DNA of 64,000 nucleotides from Arthrobacter sp. S39. Lineage in GTDB: Bacteria; Actinomycetota; Actinomycetes; Actinomycetales; Micrococcaceae. Where the stretch lies: NCBI RefSeq assembly GCF_004320525.1, contig NZ_SIHX01000010.1:1-64000 (forward strand), written 5' to 3'. The stretch's first letter is position 1; every line of letters starts with the position of its first letter. Below, piece after piece: positions 33,471 to 42,630 of the stretch. The translations under genes were made by a program, and so were the position numbers. The notes under the pieces were generated by a model. That model saw only the letters and a program-made list of their open reading frames with translations. It was not told the origin of the DNA and made no database searches.

Positions 33471-35000
33471 ATGACCACCAACGCGCAGCAGGCCTTCGGT
33501 GCCCGGATGACTGAACGACGACGTGCACCGTATATAACAGTTCCCCACGTCATCGCAGGCCAGGAGTATTTTGAAGGCCAGCTCATGAAACGGGAGGATC
33601 CCAGCAACCCCAGCCTAGTAGTCAGCGCCTGTCACGACGCTCCCGCATACCTGGTGGAGCTAGCCGTCCGGGCAAGTCGAAACGCACAACGCGAATGGTC
33701 TCGCGTTCGGCACGCCGAGCGCATCGAGCGGGTACGCCGGGCAATCCCGTTCATCGAGGAACGTCTTGACGATTGGGCAGTTCGTGTTGCACTCGAAATC
33801 GGCAAGCCTTATGCAGGTGCTCACGCTGAGGGAGCAGAGGTGCTCGAAATTGTCCGTCAATACACCGAGTATGCGTCGGCGCCCGGCGCTTTCGAGGATG
33901 AACGGACAGACGACCCAGCTGGCCTGTCAAACGATTCAGTGCTCAGACCATACGGTGTATTTGGTGTCATCACTCCGTTCAACTACCCAATCGTCCAAGC
34001 TGCAGGACCGGCGATCGCTGCATTGATTGCGGGCAATGGGGTGGTGGTCAAAACTTCGCACGATGGGCCGTGGTCCGGGCAAGCCGTTTATGAACTCTGT
34101 CAGGCAATGAAGCTGCCGGAGGGTCTTGTTAATGTGGTCCATGGAGGCGACGGTCCGGGCCGCGCTTTGGTGTCGTCCGAAATTGACGGCGTGTGCTTCA
34201 CCGGATCCGTCTCCGTCGGTAAATCGATCCTGCGCGACTTCGCTGCCGGACCCTACCCACGGCCAGTTATCGCCGAAATGGGAGGCAAGAACCCCGTTAT
34301 TGTCACCGACACGGCCAACCTTGAGCAGGCCGCCGAAGGCATTGTCTTTTCAGCCTTCGACCTCAGCGGGCAGAAATGCAGTGCACTTTCCCGGGTGTTG
34401 GCGACACCGGCGGCCCATGACCACTTGGTCGAACTAGTAGAGGAACGGGTTAGGGCACTGAAGGCCGGTGACCCCATCGATGGGGACGTCTTCGCAGGAC
34501 CTGTTGTTTCTGCGGATGCCATGGAACGCTACGCCTCACTCGTTTCCTCGGCCCGAAGGGGAGGCTTTCAAGTCGAAACCGGGAAGGCCGATGAAGGCGG
34601 TTACTTCGCACCGGCCACCGTAGTGTCCGGCGTGCCGGCGACTCATGAGTTGGCGACGGTGGAGCACTTCCTGCCGTTTCTGACCATCAGCAAGGTACCC
34701 AATTTTGAAGCGGCCCTCACAGCAGCCAATGACACGGACATGGGATTAACCGCGGGAATTTATACAGGGGACATGGACGAGGCCAGGGAGTTCCTTGATC
34801 GCATAGAGGCCGGCTGTGTCGACGTGAACGTCCCGGGGCATGCCACCACTGGCTGGTGGCCAGGACCGCAGACTTTTGGCGGGTGGAAGGCGAGCGGTAC
34901 AACGGGTAAACAAACGCTGGGAAAGTGGTATTTTCAGCTGTTTGGGCGGCAGCAGGCGCGAAAACTGCCGGGCCATCTGGAACACCTGCTGCAGCACTGA
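33471..35000 (+). CDS. Aldehyde dehydrogenase (glutamate-semialdehyde-dehydrogenase-like)
   Basis: A 509-residue aldehyde dehydrogenase. Catalytic Cys303 lies in LSGQKCSALSRV, the general base in IAEMGGKNPVIV and the asparagine in ITPFNYPIVQ. The end (FGGWKASGTTGKQTLGKWY) resembles the RocA/PutA-type 1-pyrroline-5-carboxylate/glutamate-semialdehyde dehydrogenases. ATG 33471 is favoured by TTAGGGAG; a TTG lies two codons earlier. It is co-transcribed with the regulator that follows, behind dyad site 5, pointing to autoregulation. Confidence 0.9.
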   Translation: MTTNAQQAFGARMTERRRAPYITVPHVIAGQEYFEGQLMKREDPSNPSLVVSACHDAPAYLVELAVRASRNAQREWSRVRHAERIERVRRAIPFIEERLDDWAVRVALEIGKPYAGAHAEGAEVLEIVRQYTEYASAPGAFEDERTDDPAGLSNDSVLRPYGVFGVITPFNYPIVQAAGPAIAALIAGNGVVVKTSHDGPWSGQAVYELCQAMKLPEGLVNVVHGGDGPGRALVSSEIDGVCFTGSVSVGKSILRDFAAGPYPRPVIAEMGGKNPVIVTDTANLEQAAEGIVFSAFDLSGQKCSALSRVLATPAAHDHLVELVEERVRALKAGDPIDGDVFAGPVVSADAMERYASLVSSARRGGFQVETGKADEGGYFAPATVVSGVPATHELATVEHFLPFLTISKVPNFEAALTAANDTDMGLTAGIYTGDMDEAREFLDRIEAGCVDVNVPGHATTGWWPGPQTFGGWKASGTTGKQTLGKWYFQLFGRQQARKLPGHLEHLLQH

Positions 35001-35033
35001 CCCCCGCCCTGAATGCAGAAAGCAGGCACAGAC

Positions 35034-36866
35034 ATGACTTTCCATGATGTTTCGAGGATGTCCGAGGCTTTTCCCTTGCATGTGGGCGCACGGCCGAACT
35101 CAGAGATCCAGTCGCTCAGAGAACGATTCCTAGCCGAGCCCGAGGTGACGGACCTGAGCATCCTGCGACCAGTCATCGCTCGGTCCTGGCAACGTAGCCT
35201 TGCGTGCAATGTCACGGCTGTGTCACCGTTTCTGCACACCACGGTTCCTCAGGCCGATGAGCAGTTGCTGGCAGCTGCGGAGCCCGTGCTGACCGAACTC
35301 GAACGCCTGTGCACCGATGCCGGGGGCGTAGTTGTCCTCACCGACGCGGAGGGCACACTCGCAGTCTTCCGCGGCGATGCTACCGAGCGGCGGAAAGCCG
35401 AACTGTTGTTCCCTAGCTTGGGCGCGCGAATGGCTGAGGACCTGATTGGAACCAATTCCGACGGTACGGTGCTGGAAGAGGGTGAGGCTGTGCAGGTCTG
35501 GGGAGCCGAGCACTTCAATGAAGCACTCCAAAACAGTTACTGCACATCTGTTCCGATTCGTGACCCCCTCCGGAGATCCGTCCGCGGCGTCCTGGGCTTG
35601 ATGTTGCCCGAGAAGTTAGCCCGGACCACTCATCCGGGGTCGGTCCTGCTGACTGTTCACGGCGCAGCCGCCGACATCACGCGTAGATTGGCCGAAAGGT
35701 TGGCAGCCCGCGAACAGGCCCTCATGTCCGAGTATCTGACCGAGATCCGGAAACGCGGTGCAGATGCTGTGGTGGCGATGGACGAACGCACCACGATTGC
35801 CAGCCGAAGCGCTCTTCGCATGCTGGACCCAAGTGATTTTGCCGTACTTGCAGCCCTGGCTAGGGAGGCAGAGCAGCGGGACGGTACCTCGCAGCATCGT
35901 ATAAATGTGAGCACCGGCAGGGAGGTCCAGCTCCACATCCGCCCGATGGGTCTCCGCGAACTCGGTGCTGGGGGAGCATCTGTCATGCGGGTCCAAGTCC
36001 CGTCTGTTCCAAAGGGGTTACGTGCTGGTTCGGCGACAGTAGAATCCAGCACACACTTCGAAGGCATCGTCGGTACCAGCCGGGCGCTCCGGAGGTCCTT
36101 GGACGCTGCAGGTGCTTCCGTAAGCCGTCGAATGCCGGCCTACATTATCGGTGAGCAGGGCAGTGGTAAACGGACCCTGGCGGAAGCGATGGCCAAGCGT
36201 CTGTCCGCCGATACCCACGTGTTCGACTTCAGTCAGCGCTCGGCTGGCCAGTTCACCATTGAAGACGTCGATACAGCGTTGGAACGAGGAGCGGCCGTGA
36301 TCCTCCACCGGGTCGACAAGTGCGGACCACTATTGCGGGATGACCTTGCCTCCTTGCTGCAGGTCCTGGAACAGCCCCAACTCATTTTGACTGCAGGTAT
36401 CGTCAGTGATGATCTGTTGCCTGTTCTCTCGGCCCTAAGGGGAATCGAGGTGGTCATGCCGCCCCTAAGGGAAAGGCGGGAGGATGTTGTTGTATTGGCG
36501 TCGCACCTACTCCGGAACGCACTTGGACGGGAAGTACGGATGTCGCCAAAGCTGCGCGATGCCCTGGTCGTAGCTGATTGGCCAGGCAATGTCAGCCAGC
36601 TTCGCGAGCTCGTGGAATCGGCGGCGTCCCAGTCCCTTAGCGGGGAGTTGCACCTGTCAGACCTTAACGCCGTGCAACTGCGCAGACTTGGCACAACCCG
36701 CCTCTCCAGGTTGGAAGAGGCCGAATTGCAACAGATCAGGGCAGCACTTGCTGAGGCATCCGGCAACCGCGTTCGGGCCGCAACCCTTCTGGGAATCGGG
36801 AGATCGACCCTCTACCGAAAAATCGAAGCCTATGAAGTCATGGGGTTCGATCTCGCGCTGGGCTGA
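35034..36866 (+). CDS. GAF/Fis-type activator with shortened AAA+ domain (paralogue 2)
   Basis: A 610-residue paralogue of the regulator at 15894. N-terminal RPVIARSWQRSLACN and a GAF-like sensor (IGTNSDGTVLEEGEAVQVWG), Walker A GEQGSGKRTLAEAMAKRL at about 373, PPLRERREDVVVLASHLLR and ADWPGNVSQLRELVE late in the ATPase domain, and C-terminal Fis HTH ASGNRVRAATLLGIGRSTLY. GAFTGA is absent and the ATPase core is about 140 residues from Walker A to WPGN. The start is not certain: ATG 35034 follows AGCAGG, ATG 35013 is seven codons earlier. Likely recognises the dyads, together with or in competition with its paralogue. Confidence 0.87.
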   Translation: MTFHDVSRMSEAFPLHVGARPNSEIQSLRERFLAEPEVTDLSILRPVIARSWQRSLACNVTAVSPFLHTTVPQADEQLLAAAEPVLTELERLCTDAGGVVVLTDAEGTLAVFRGDATERRKAELLFPSLGARMAEDLIGTNSDGTVLEEGEAVQVWGAEHFNEALQNSYCTSVPIRDPLRRSVRGVLGLMLPEKLARTTHPGSVLLTVHGAAADITRRLAERLAAREQALMSEYLTEIRKRGADAVVAMDERTTIASRSALRMLDPSDFAVLAALAREAEQRDGTSQHRINVSTGREVQLHIRPMGLRELGAGGASVMRVQVPSVPKGLRAGSATVESSTHFEGIVGTSRALRRSLDAAGASVSRRMPAYIIGEQGSGKRTLAEAMAKRLSADTHVFDFSQRSAGQFTIEDVDTALERGAAVILHRVDKCGPLLRDDLASLLQVLEQPQLILTAGIVSDDLLPVLSALRGIEVVMPPLRERREDVVVLASHLLRNALGREVRMSPKLRDALVVADWPGNVSQLRELVESAASQSLSGELHLSDLNAVQLRRLGTTRLSRLEEAELQQIRAALAEASGNRVRAATLLGIGRSTLYRKIEAYEVMGFDLALG

Positions 36867-36896
36867 GGGGCAAAGCGACTGTTGCCCGCCCGGAAG

Positions 36897-36913
36897 TGCA
36901 TCATCCTGGGACA
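36897..36913. promoter_or_regulatory. Fis-type dyad, site 6
   Basis: TGCATCATCCTGGGACA (reverse orientation), weaker left half, 169 bases before the first APC permease. Confidence 0.45.
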
Positions 36914-37065
36914 GTTCCTGCGCCGTTCCAGAATCAAAATCAAGAGACTGACTGGGATCACCTGGTGATACCTCGTCAGCTCACCAGCAGTACGGCCAAC
37001 CGGCCTGCCTTCCCCCAAAAACAGTGAGCGTCAAAGAGGACGTCACTCTCCTGAGGAGAACAAAA

Positions 37066-38538
37066 GTGAAACAGGAACTTCCAGTCCAGCGCATAGCCGT
37101 TGTTGATTCAGAAGACATTGAAGACCGATCGTCCATCTATAAGCTCAGAGGCCGGATGGGGACCACTGGACTGCTCTTTACGGTCCTGGCTTTTACCGCA
37201 CCCTTGGGCGTGGTCTTTGGGTTCGTCTCAGTTAACATTTCCTTCGGGATCGGAGTGCCCATCGCGTTCGTTGCGGTCGCTGTATTGATGGCGCTCTTTG
37301 CCATGGGTTTCACAGCAATGACGAAGGCGATACCCCGCCCTGGCGCTTTTTACACGTACATCCGCGAAGGTCTGGGCCGTCCCACGGGACTGGGAGGATC
37401 ATTCCTCGCCTTGGTCACATACGGCTTCAACGTCACGTCATGCATTGTTGTCTCCGGAATCGCCGTGAACAACCTGCTGGGTGCCTTCCTGGGGGACGTG
37501 TCAACACCGTGGTGGATCTGGAGCATGGTGATGTTCGGCATTGCCTGGGCGCTTAGCTACTTCAATGTGGAGTTATCTGCCAAGGTCCTCTCGGTCATAC
37601 TGGCCGTCGAGGTACTTGCGGTGGCCATTTTTGATGCGGTGATCATTGTCAACGGAGGACCTGAGGGGCCTTCCTTCGAGCCATGGAACCCTGTCAACCT
37701 CTTCACTCCTACCATAGGAGTCCTCCTTCTGTTCAGCATTGGGGTCTTCAACGGGTTCGAAGCGACAGCGATCTACCGGGACGAGGTTAAGAGGCCGAGC
37801 ATTACAATCCCAAGGGCAACCTTCCTGGCTGTGGCATTTCTTGGAGTCTTTTACGCCATTTCCGCGTTCGCCCTGATCCTTTCGGCGGGAACGTCGAACG
37901 CAGTGTCGGCGGCTCAAGCGGATCCGACGGCCATGATGCCGGACGCTCTCCTCCAGTACTTTGGGGCCTTCGCGAACCAAGTGATTGCGATTCTGCTGGT
38001 GACCAGCTTTTTTGCCTCAGGTCTATCGCTCCAGAACATCCTGTCCCGGTACACGCACTCCCTGGCCGTTGACGGGATTTTTCCGAAGGCGCTCTCGACA
38101 GTCCATGCAAAGCATGGATCTCCGCATCGTGCCGCTGTGGCAGTCGGCGCCGTCTTGCTGTTGGTACTGCTCATCTTGGTGATTTCCGGCGGCGAGGCGA
38201 ATGCTCTCTATGCGGCAGCAGCCGGAGTTGCATTTTATGGAATGCTGCTTTTGCTCTGCCTGACCGCTGTGGCCATGATCGTGTACTTCCGCAGGAACAA
38301 GACAAGCATGTCTTTCTGGCGCACCCTCGTAGCTCCGGTGATTGCTCTCTTGGGGATCGGTTTTGCGCTGTTGACAGCCTCCTTCAATATGGAGTTGCTG
38401 GTGGTCGGTGACCCACTCCTGCTCACCGTGCTGCTTCTCATACCCTATTTGTCGATAGCCGTCGGCATTGCGCTTGCTCTGTTGTTGAGGCGCCGGAACG
38501 CTGAGACCTACAGGCGCATAGGTCGAGCTGTCGACTGA
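37066..38538 (+). CDS. APC-family amino-acid permease
   Basis: A 490-residue membrane protein of the amino acid-polyamine-organocation superfamily, about twelve hydrophobic segments. LLFTVLAFTAPLGVVFGFV is helix 1 with the unwound substrate region; RPGAFYTYIREGLGRPTGLGG and GFEATAIYRDEVKRPSITIPRA are family signatures. GTG 37066 follows GAGGAG by six bases; the GTG at 37024 is less likely. Close paralogues are at 43755 and 54726. Imports an amino acid or amine. It is a single-gene unit ended by the terminator at 38547. Confidence 0.9.
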   Translation: MKQELPVQRIAVVDSEDIEDRSSIYKLRGRMGTTGLLFTVLAFTAPLGVVFGFVSVNISFGIGVPIAFVAVAVLMALFAMGFTAMTKAIPRPGAFYTYIREGLGRPTGLGGSFLALVTYGFNVTSCIVVSGIAVNNLLGAFLGDVSTPWWIWSMVMFGIAWALSYFNVELSAKVLSVILAVEVLAVAIFDAVIIVNGGPEGPSFEPWNPVNLFTPTIGVLLLFSIGVFNGFEATAIYRDEVKRPSITIPRATFLAVAFLGVFYAISAFALILSAGTSNAVSAAQADPTAMMPDALLQYFGAFANQVIAILLVTSFFASGLSLQNILSRYTHSLAVDGIFPKALSTVHAKHGSPHRAAVAVGAVLLLVLLILVISGGEANALYAAAAGVAFYGMLLLLCLTAVAMIVYFRRNKTSMSFWRTLVAPVIALLGIGFALLTASFNMELLVVGDPLLLTVLLLIPYLSIAVGIALALLLRRRNAETYRRIGRAVD

Positions 38539-38546
38539 GGACATTG

Positions 38547-38582
38547 AAGGAGGCCGGATCGTGGTGATCCGGCCTCCTTTTG
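38547..38582. terminator. Rho-independent terminator
   Basis: AAGGAGGCCGGATC (38547-38560) pairs with 38566-38579, loop five, then TTTTG. It lies between the permease and the convergent Gfo/Idh gene. The stem core is the same as in the terminator at 29778. Confidence 0.88.
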
Positions 38583-38604
38583 TTGCGGGGGAGTTTGTTC
38601 GTGC

Positions 38605-39789
38605 TTAGGCCTGGTAGGTCGTCTGACCGGAGACTTCCGGGATCTCAACCCACTCGCCGGAACCGGCGCTGCGCAACGAGGCATCCACGAGTTCGGAGGC
38701 TGACCAGCCGTCCGCGACGGAGGGACCAAGCTGCTTTCCTTCCGCAACTGAACGCAGGAACAGCGCCGCCTCAATGGTCTTGAGGTCGTTGAATCCAATC
38801 CCGGGCCCGGGACCGGGCTGGAAGCGGCCGAACTCGCCGAAGGACGGCGGTGTCATGATGGTGCGGTAGCCGCTGCGGTCCGTTGCGAGCTCCAGTTGGT
38901 TCATCCGTTCGAAGTTCCATCGCAGGGAGCCTTCAGTGCCGTAGACCTCGATGATGTATTCGGCGTGGGGCCCGATGGCCACGCGTGTGGACTCGAACAT
39001 ACCGATCGCACCGCCTTCGAAGCGGGCCAGCATGGCTGTGTAATCCTCGTTTTCAACCTCCCGGGTGACGTCTGAGGCCTGGCCCATGTCGAAGGAATTC
39101 GAGGAGTTGCCGGCAGGCAGCGGTCTGTCCTTGATGAAGGTCTCCGTCACGGCATTCAGCGACGTTATGCGGCCCACCAGGAATTGGGCGAGGTCGAAGC
39201 CGTGGCTGAGGACGTCGCCAAGGACGCCGGATCCTGCTCGGGCCTGCTCGTAGCGCCAGGTGAATACCTGGCTTGGATCCGAGGCGTATCCGGTGAGGAG
39301 GCGGATCTGCACGTTGGTGATTTTGCCTAGTGTTCCGGACCGGATAAGTCGCCTGGCTTCCGCCACGGCGGGTGCGTGCCGGTAGTTGAACCCGACTGAA
39401 GTGATGAGCCCTGCGGCCTCAGCCCCTTGGGCAATCTCGCGGGACTCTTGGGCGCTGCGACCCATGGGCTTCTCGATCCAGAAGTGCTTGCCGGCCTCTA
39501 TAGTGGCAAGCGCTATTTCGTGGTGCAGGAAATTGGGAGAGCAAATGGACACAACGTCCACGTCCGGATTTTCCAGCACCTTGCGGTAATCCGTGGCCGT
39601 TTCCTTATAGCCGAGTGCGTCTTCGGCATGATGGCGGCCAGCGTCGTCGGGGTCCGCGGCAATCACCAATTCAGGATGTCGCGGCAGTTCCGGGAAGAAC
39701 TGCTTGGTTGCCAAGTAGGCGCGCGAATGCAGCCTCCCCATCCATCCGACCGAAATCAGGCCGACCCCAATGCGGTTTTGCTGTTCCAA
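38605..39789 (-). CDS. Gfo/Idh/MocA-family oxidoreductase
   Basis: A 394-residue oxidoreductase. The Rossmann start is IGVGLISVGWMGRLHSRAY, the conserved lysine in FWIEKPMGRS, and the helix GVLGDVLSHGFDLAQFLVG holds the Asp/His pair expected in active sugar or cyclitol dehydrogenases. A TTG start at 39789 is chosen because AAGGAG lies five bases ahead and the longer frame has no site. It is divergent from the SDR-dehydratase operon, with dyad site 7 in between. Confidence 0.87.
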   Translation of the reverse strand: MEQQNRIGVGLISVGWMGRLHSRAYLATKQFFPELPRHPELVIAADPDDAGRHHAEDALGYKETATDYRKVLENPDVDVVSICSPNFLHHEIALATIEAGKHFWIEKPMGRSAQESREIAQGAEAAGLITSVGFNYRHAPAVAEARRLIRSGTLGKITNVQIRLLTGYASDPSQVFTWRYEQARAGSGVLGDVLSHGFDLAQFLVGRITSLNAVTETFIKDRPLPAGNSSNSFDMGQASDVTREVENEDYTAMLARFEGGAIGMFESTRVAIGPHAEYIIEVYGTEGSLRWNFERMNQLELATDRSGYRTIMTPPSFGEFGRFQPGPGPGIGFNDLKTIEAALFLRSVAEGKQLGPSVADGWSASELVDASLRSAGSGEWVEIPEVSGQTTYQA

Positions 39790-39886
39790 GAGCACTCCTT
39801 CATCTCTGCCGCTGTTCGGCGGTGCTGTGCCGCAGACTGACGGCGGCATCTGCTGATCAGCCTAAGGACGTTGGCCGTGTGCTCTG

Positions 39887-39903
39887 TGTCTCAATGTGAG
39901 ACA
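39887..39903. promoter_or_regulatory. Fis-type dyad, site 7
   Basis: TGTCTCAATGTGAGACA, in the divergent gap: 98 bases from the Gfo/Idh start and 91 from the SDR start, so it could serve both. Confidence 0.6.
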
Positions 39904-39977
39904 GCCGGAGGCAGGGGAGCGCTGTTTTAGTGGAACGTACTAGCCAGCCACTGCCGAGCAAGAGGAGACCGTCGCCG

Positions 39978-40745
39978 ATGATGGAACGCGACCAACAACT
40001 TCGAACGGAATCCCTTCGGGTTCTCATCACTGGTGCAACCTCCGGCGTTGGGGAAGCGACGGCAAAGCTTTTCGCGAAACGCGGTGCTCGGGTGGCGCTT
40101 CTGGGGCGGCGTTCTGCGGAGCTGCAGCGCGTGGCTGCGGAGATTGGCCCCGATGCCCACAGCGTGGTTGCCGATGTCTCCGATGCCGACGCAGTCAGGA
40201 ACGCCGTCCGGAGCGCGATCCACGCATTGGGTGGCTTGGACGTAGCGGTCAACGCTGCGGGTGTAGCCGGGCATGTTGCTTTGGAAGACCTCACCGAGGA
40301 CCACTGGCAGGAAGTGCTGCAGACGAACTTGTCCGGCACTTTTTACGTTGCGCGGGAGGCCGCGCTCCATATGCGGCGGTCAGGGGGCGGCTCGATTGTC
40401 AATGTGGCCTCCGACCTCGCCGCTATGGGCGTGCCGGGGCTTGTTCATTACTGCGCGGCCAAAGCCGGCGTTGTGGGACTCACCCGCGCCCTGGCGCTGG
40501 AACTCGCGCCCCTTGTACGGGTGAACGCCGTCTGTCCTGGACCGATTGACACACCCATGGTGCGGGCGGGCCTGGAAGCAGGGCCGGACCCAATTGAAGC
40601 CCGGAGGTTGAAGGAAAGCACCGTGCCGCTGAACCGCCTCGCGGATCCGGACGAGGTGGCCGCCGCAATCTACTTCCTGGCCGTCGAAGGAACCTTTGCT
40701 ACCGGAACCAGCATGGCGTTCGACGGCGGCACATCAGCTGCGTAG
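39978..40745 (+). CDS. SDR dehydrogenase
   Basis: A 255-residue SDR: ITGATSGVGEATAKLF, NAAGVAGHV in the NNAG position (first Asn followed by Ala), and catalytic NVASDLAAMGVPGLVHYCAAK. GAGGAG lies ten bases before ATG 39978, with a second ATG one codon later. First gene of the operon leading to the dehydratase and the second hydroxyacid dehydrogenase, which together look like an oxidative sugar-acid route: dehydrogenase, dehydratase, keto-acid reductase. Confidence 0.88.
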   Translation: MMERDQQLRTESLRVLITGATSGVGEATAKLFAKRGARVALLGRRSAELQRVAAEIGPDAHSVVADVSDADAVRNAVRSAIHALGGLDVAVNAAGVAGHVALEDLTEDHWQEVLQTNLSGTFYVAREAALHMRRSGGGSIVNVASDLAAMGVPGLVHYCAAKAGVVGLTRALALELAPLVRVNAVCPGPIDTPMVRAGLEAGPDPIEARRLKESTVPLNRLADPDEVAAAIYFLAVEGTFATGTSMAFDGGTSAA

Positions 40746-40799
40746 GAAACGCCACCAATTACCTGTCAAGACCGAACAAGCCAAGGAGCTTAAAAGACT

Positions 40800-42560
40800 A
40801 TGGAAGAGTCGAACTATAAGGACCTCCGCAGTGCGCGGTGGTTCGCGCCGCACGACCTCACCGGATTCGTTCACCGCACAGCGATCCAGGCAGAGGGCTT
40901 CTCGCGCTTTGCCCTCAAGGACAAACCGGTCATCGGCATAGCCAACTCCTGGTCGGAGCTGGTTAACTGCAACATCCATTTCAAGCTGCTGGCAGACGCC
41001 GTCAAGCGCGGTGTCCTGATGGCCGGCGGGCTGCCGCTGGAATTCCCCACCATCTCCCTGGGTGAAAGCCTCATGAAGCCGTCGGCTATGCAGTTCCGAA
41101 ACCTCATGGCCATGGACGTTGAAGAGTCCATCCGCGCCTACCCGCTGGATGCCATCGTGCTCCTGGGCGGTTGCGACAAGACTGTCCCGGCCCAGCTCAT
41201 GGGTGCCGCCAGTGCGGACGTCCCCACCATCATGCTGACCGGCGGACCCCAAGAGCCCGCACACTTCCGAGGGAAGCAGCTCGGGGTAGGCACCGACACC
41301 TGGAAGTACGCAGATGAGCTGCGGGCAGGGAAGATCACCGAGGCGGACTTCGACGAGCTCGAGTCCGCCGCGAAACCATCTGCCGGACACTGCAGCGAGA
41401 TGGGCACAGCCTCTACCATGACGTCCCTCGTCGAAGCACTCGGCATGTGCCTGCCGGGTACAGCGTCTATCCCTGCGGTAGATGCGCGTCGCGCCCAAGC
41501 GGCGGAAGCCACGGGCCGCCGGGCAGTGGAGATGGCTCTGTCTCAGGGGCCAAAGCCCAGCGAAATACTGACAAAAGAGGCCTTCGATAACGCCATCACC
41601 CTCCTGATGGCTGTTGGTGGGTCCACCAACGCCGTGGTGCACCTCCTGGCACTCGCAAGGCGCGTCGGCTACGAGCTGCCTTTGGACCGCTTCCACCAGA
41701 TCTCCCAACGGACCCCTCGCATTGTCAACGTCCGCCCATCCGGCGAGTACCTGGTGCAGCAACTGTTCCAGGTCGGCGGCATCTCCACCGTACTAAAGGA
41801 ACTGGCCCCACTGCTGAACAAGGACGCCATAACAGTCACAGGGGAGTCCCTCGAGAGTGGCTACATGGCGGCCCCCGAACCTGATGGCGTCGTAGTCAGT
41901 ACTCTCGAGGCCCCCTTCGATGCCTCCGGAGGCATCGCCGTTGTCCGCGGCTCCCTGGCGCCCAACGGAGCGGTCATCAAACGGAGTGCTGCGTCCAAGG
42001 ATCTGCTGCAGCACAAGGGCTCAGCAGTGGTATTCGAGGACATCTACGACCTGGGACGCAGGATTGACGATCCCGAGTTGGACATTACCGAAGACTCCGT
42101 TTTGGTCCTGCGCAACAGTGGGCCTGTAGGAGCTCCCGGAATGCCCGAATGGGGCATGCTGCCCATTCCCGAGAGGCTCCTCCGTCGCGGTATCCGCGAC
42201 ATCGTCCGCATTTCCGATGCCAGGATGAGCGGCACCGCATTTGGGACCACAGTGTTGCATGTGTCTCCAGAGGCCGCCGTGGGTGGACCGCTGGCGATTG
42301 TCCGGGACGGGGACCCCATTGTGCTCGATGTTGAGAACCAGCGCCTGGACTTGGACATCCCTGCCGAGGAGATCGAGAGCCGACTTGCGGAACTAAAGCT
42401 TCCAGAACCGAAATACCGGCGCGGCTACGGACGGCTCTTCATCGATCACGTGAACCAGGCCGACGAAGGCTGCGACTTCGATTTCCTGAAGGGCCTTCCC
42501 GACGAGGAGCCACAACGCTTGCCGTACGGCCTGATGAGCGGTTGGCAGGGCGGTTGGTAA
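40800..42560 (+). CDS. IlvD/Edd-family dehydratase, sugar-acid dehydratase type
   Basis: A 586-residue Fe-S dehydratase. Cys57 (VNCNIHF), Cys125 (LGGCDKTVP) and Cys198 (AGHCSEMGTAST) occupy the three [2Fe-2S] ligand positions of the L-arabinonate/pentonate dehydratase subgroup. RISDARMSGTAFGTTVLHV is the catalytic-serine and metal region. Length and sequence favour a pentonate or hexonate dehydratase rather than dihydroxyacid dehydratase (IlvD) of branched-chain synthesis. It removes water to give a 2-keto-3-deoxy acid, which the FAH-family or other enzymes could then cleave. Confidence 0.9.
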   Translation: MEESNYKDLRSARWFAPHDLTGFVHRTAIQAEGFSRFALKDKPVIGIANSWSELVNCNIHFKLLADAVKRGVLMAGGLPLEFPTISLGESLMKPSAMQFRNLMAMDVEESIRAYPLDAIVLLGGCDKTVPAQLMGAASADVPTIMLTGGPQEPAHFRGKQLGVGTDTWKYADELRAGKITEADFDELESAAKPSAGHCSEMGTASTMTSLVEALGMCLPGTASIPAVDARRAQAAEATGRRAVEMALSQGPKPSEILTKEAFDNAITLLMAVGGSTNAVVHLLALARRVGYELPLDRFHQISQRTPRIVNVRPSGEYLVQQLFQVGGISTVLKELAPLLNKDAITVTGESLESGYMAAPEPDGVVVSTLEAPFDASGGIAVVRGSLAPNGAVIKRSAASKDLLQHKGSAVVFEDIYDLGRRIDDPELDITEDSVLVLRNSGPVGAPGMPEWGMLPIPERLLRRGIRDIVRISDARMSGTAFGTTVLHVSPEAAVGGPLAIVRDGDPIVLDVENQRLDLDIPAEEIESRLAELKLPEPKYRRGYGRLFIDHVNQADEGCDFDFLKGLPDEEPQRLPYGLMSGWQGGW

Positions 42561-42630
42561 ACGGCAGCAAACTCCAAACGCAAGAACAAACGGGGGCTGC
42601 TCCTCAGATGCAGACCGGGAAGGGGAAGGT

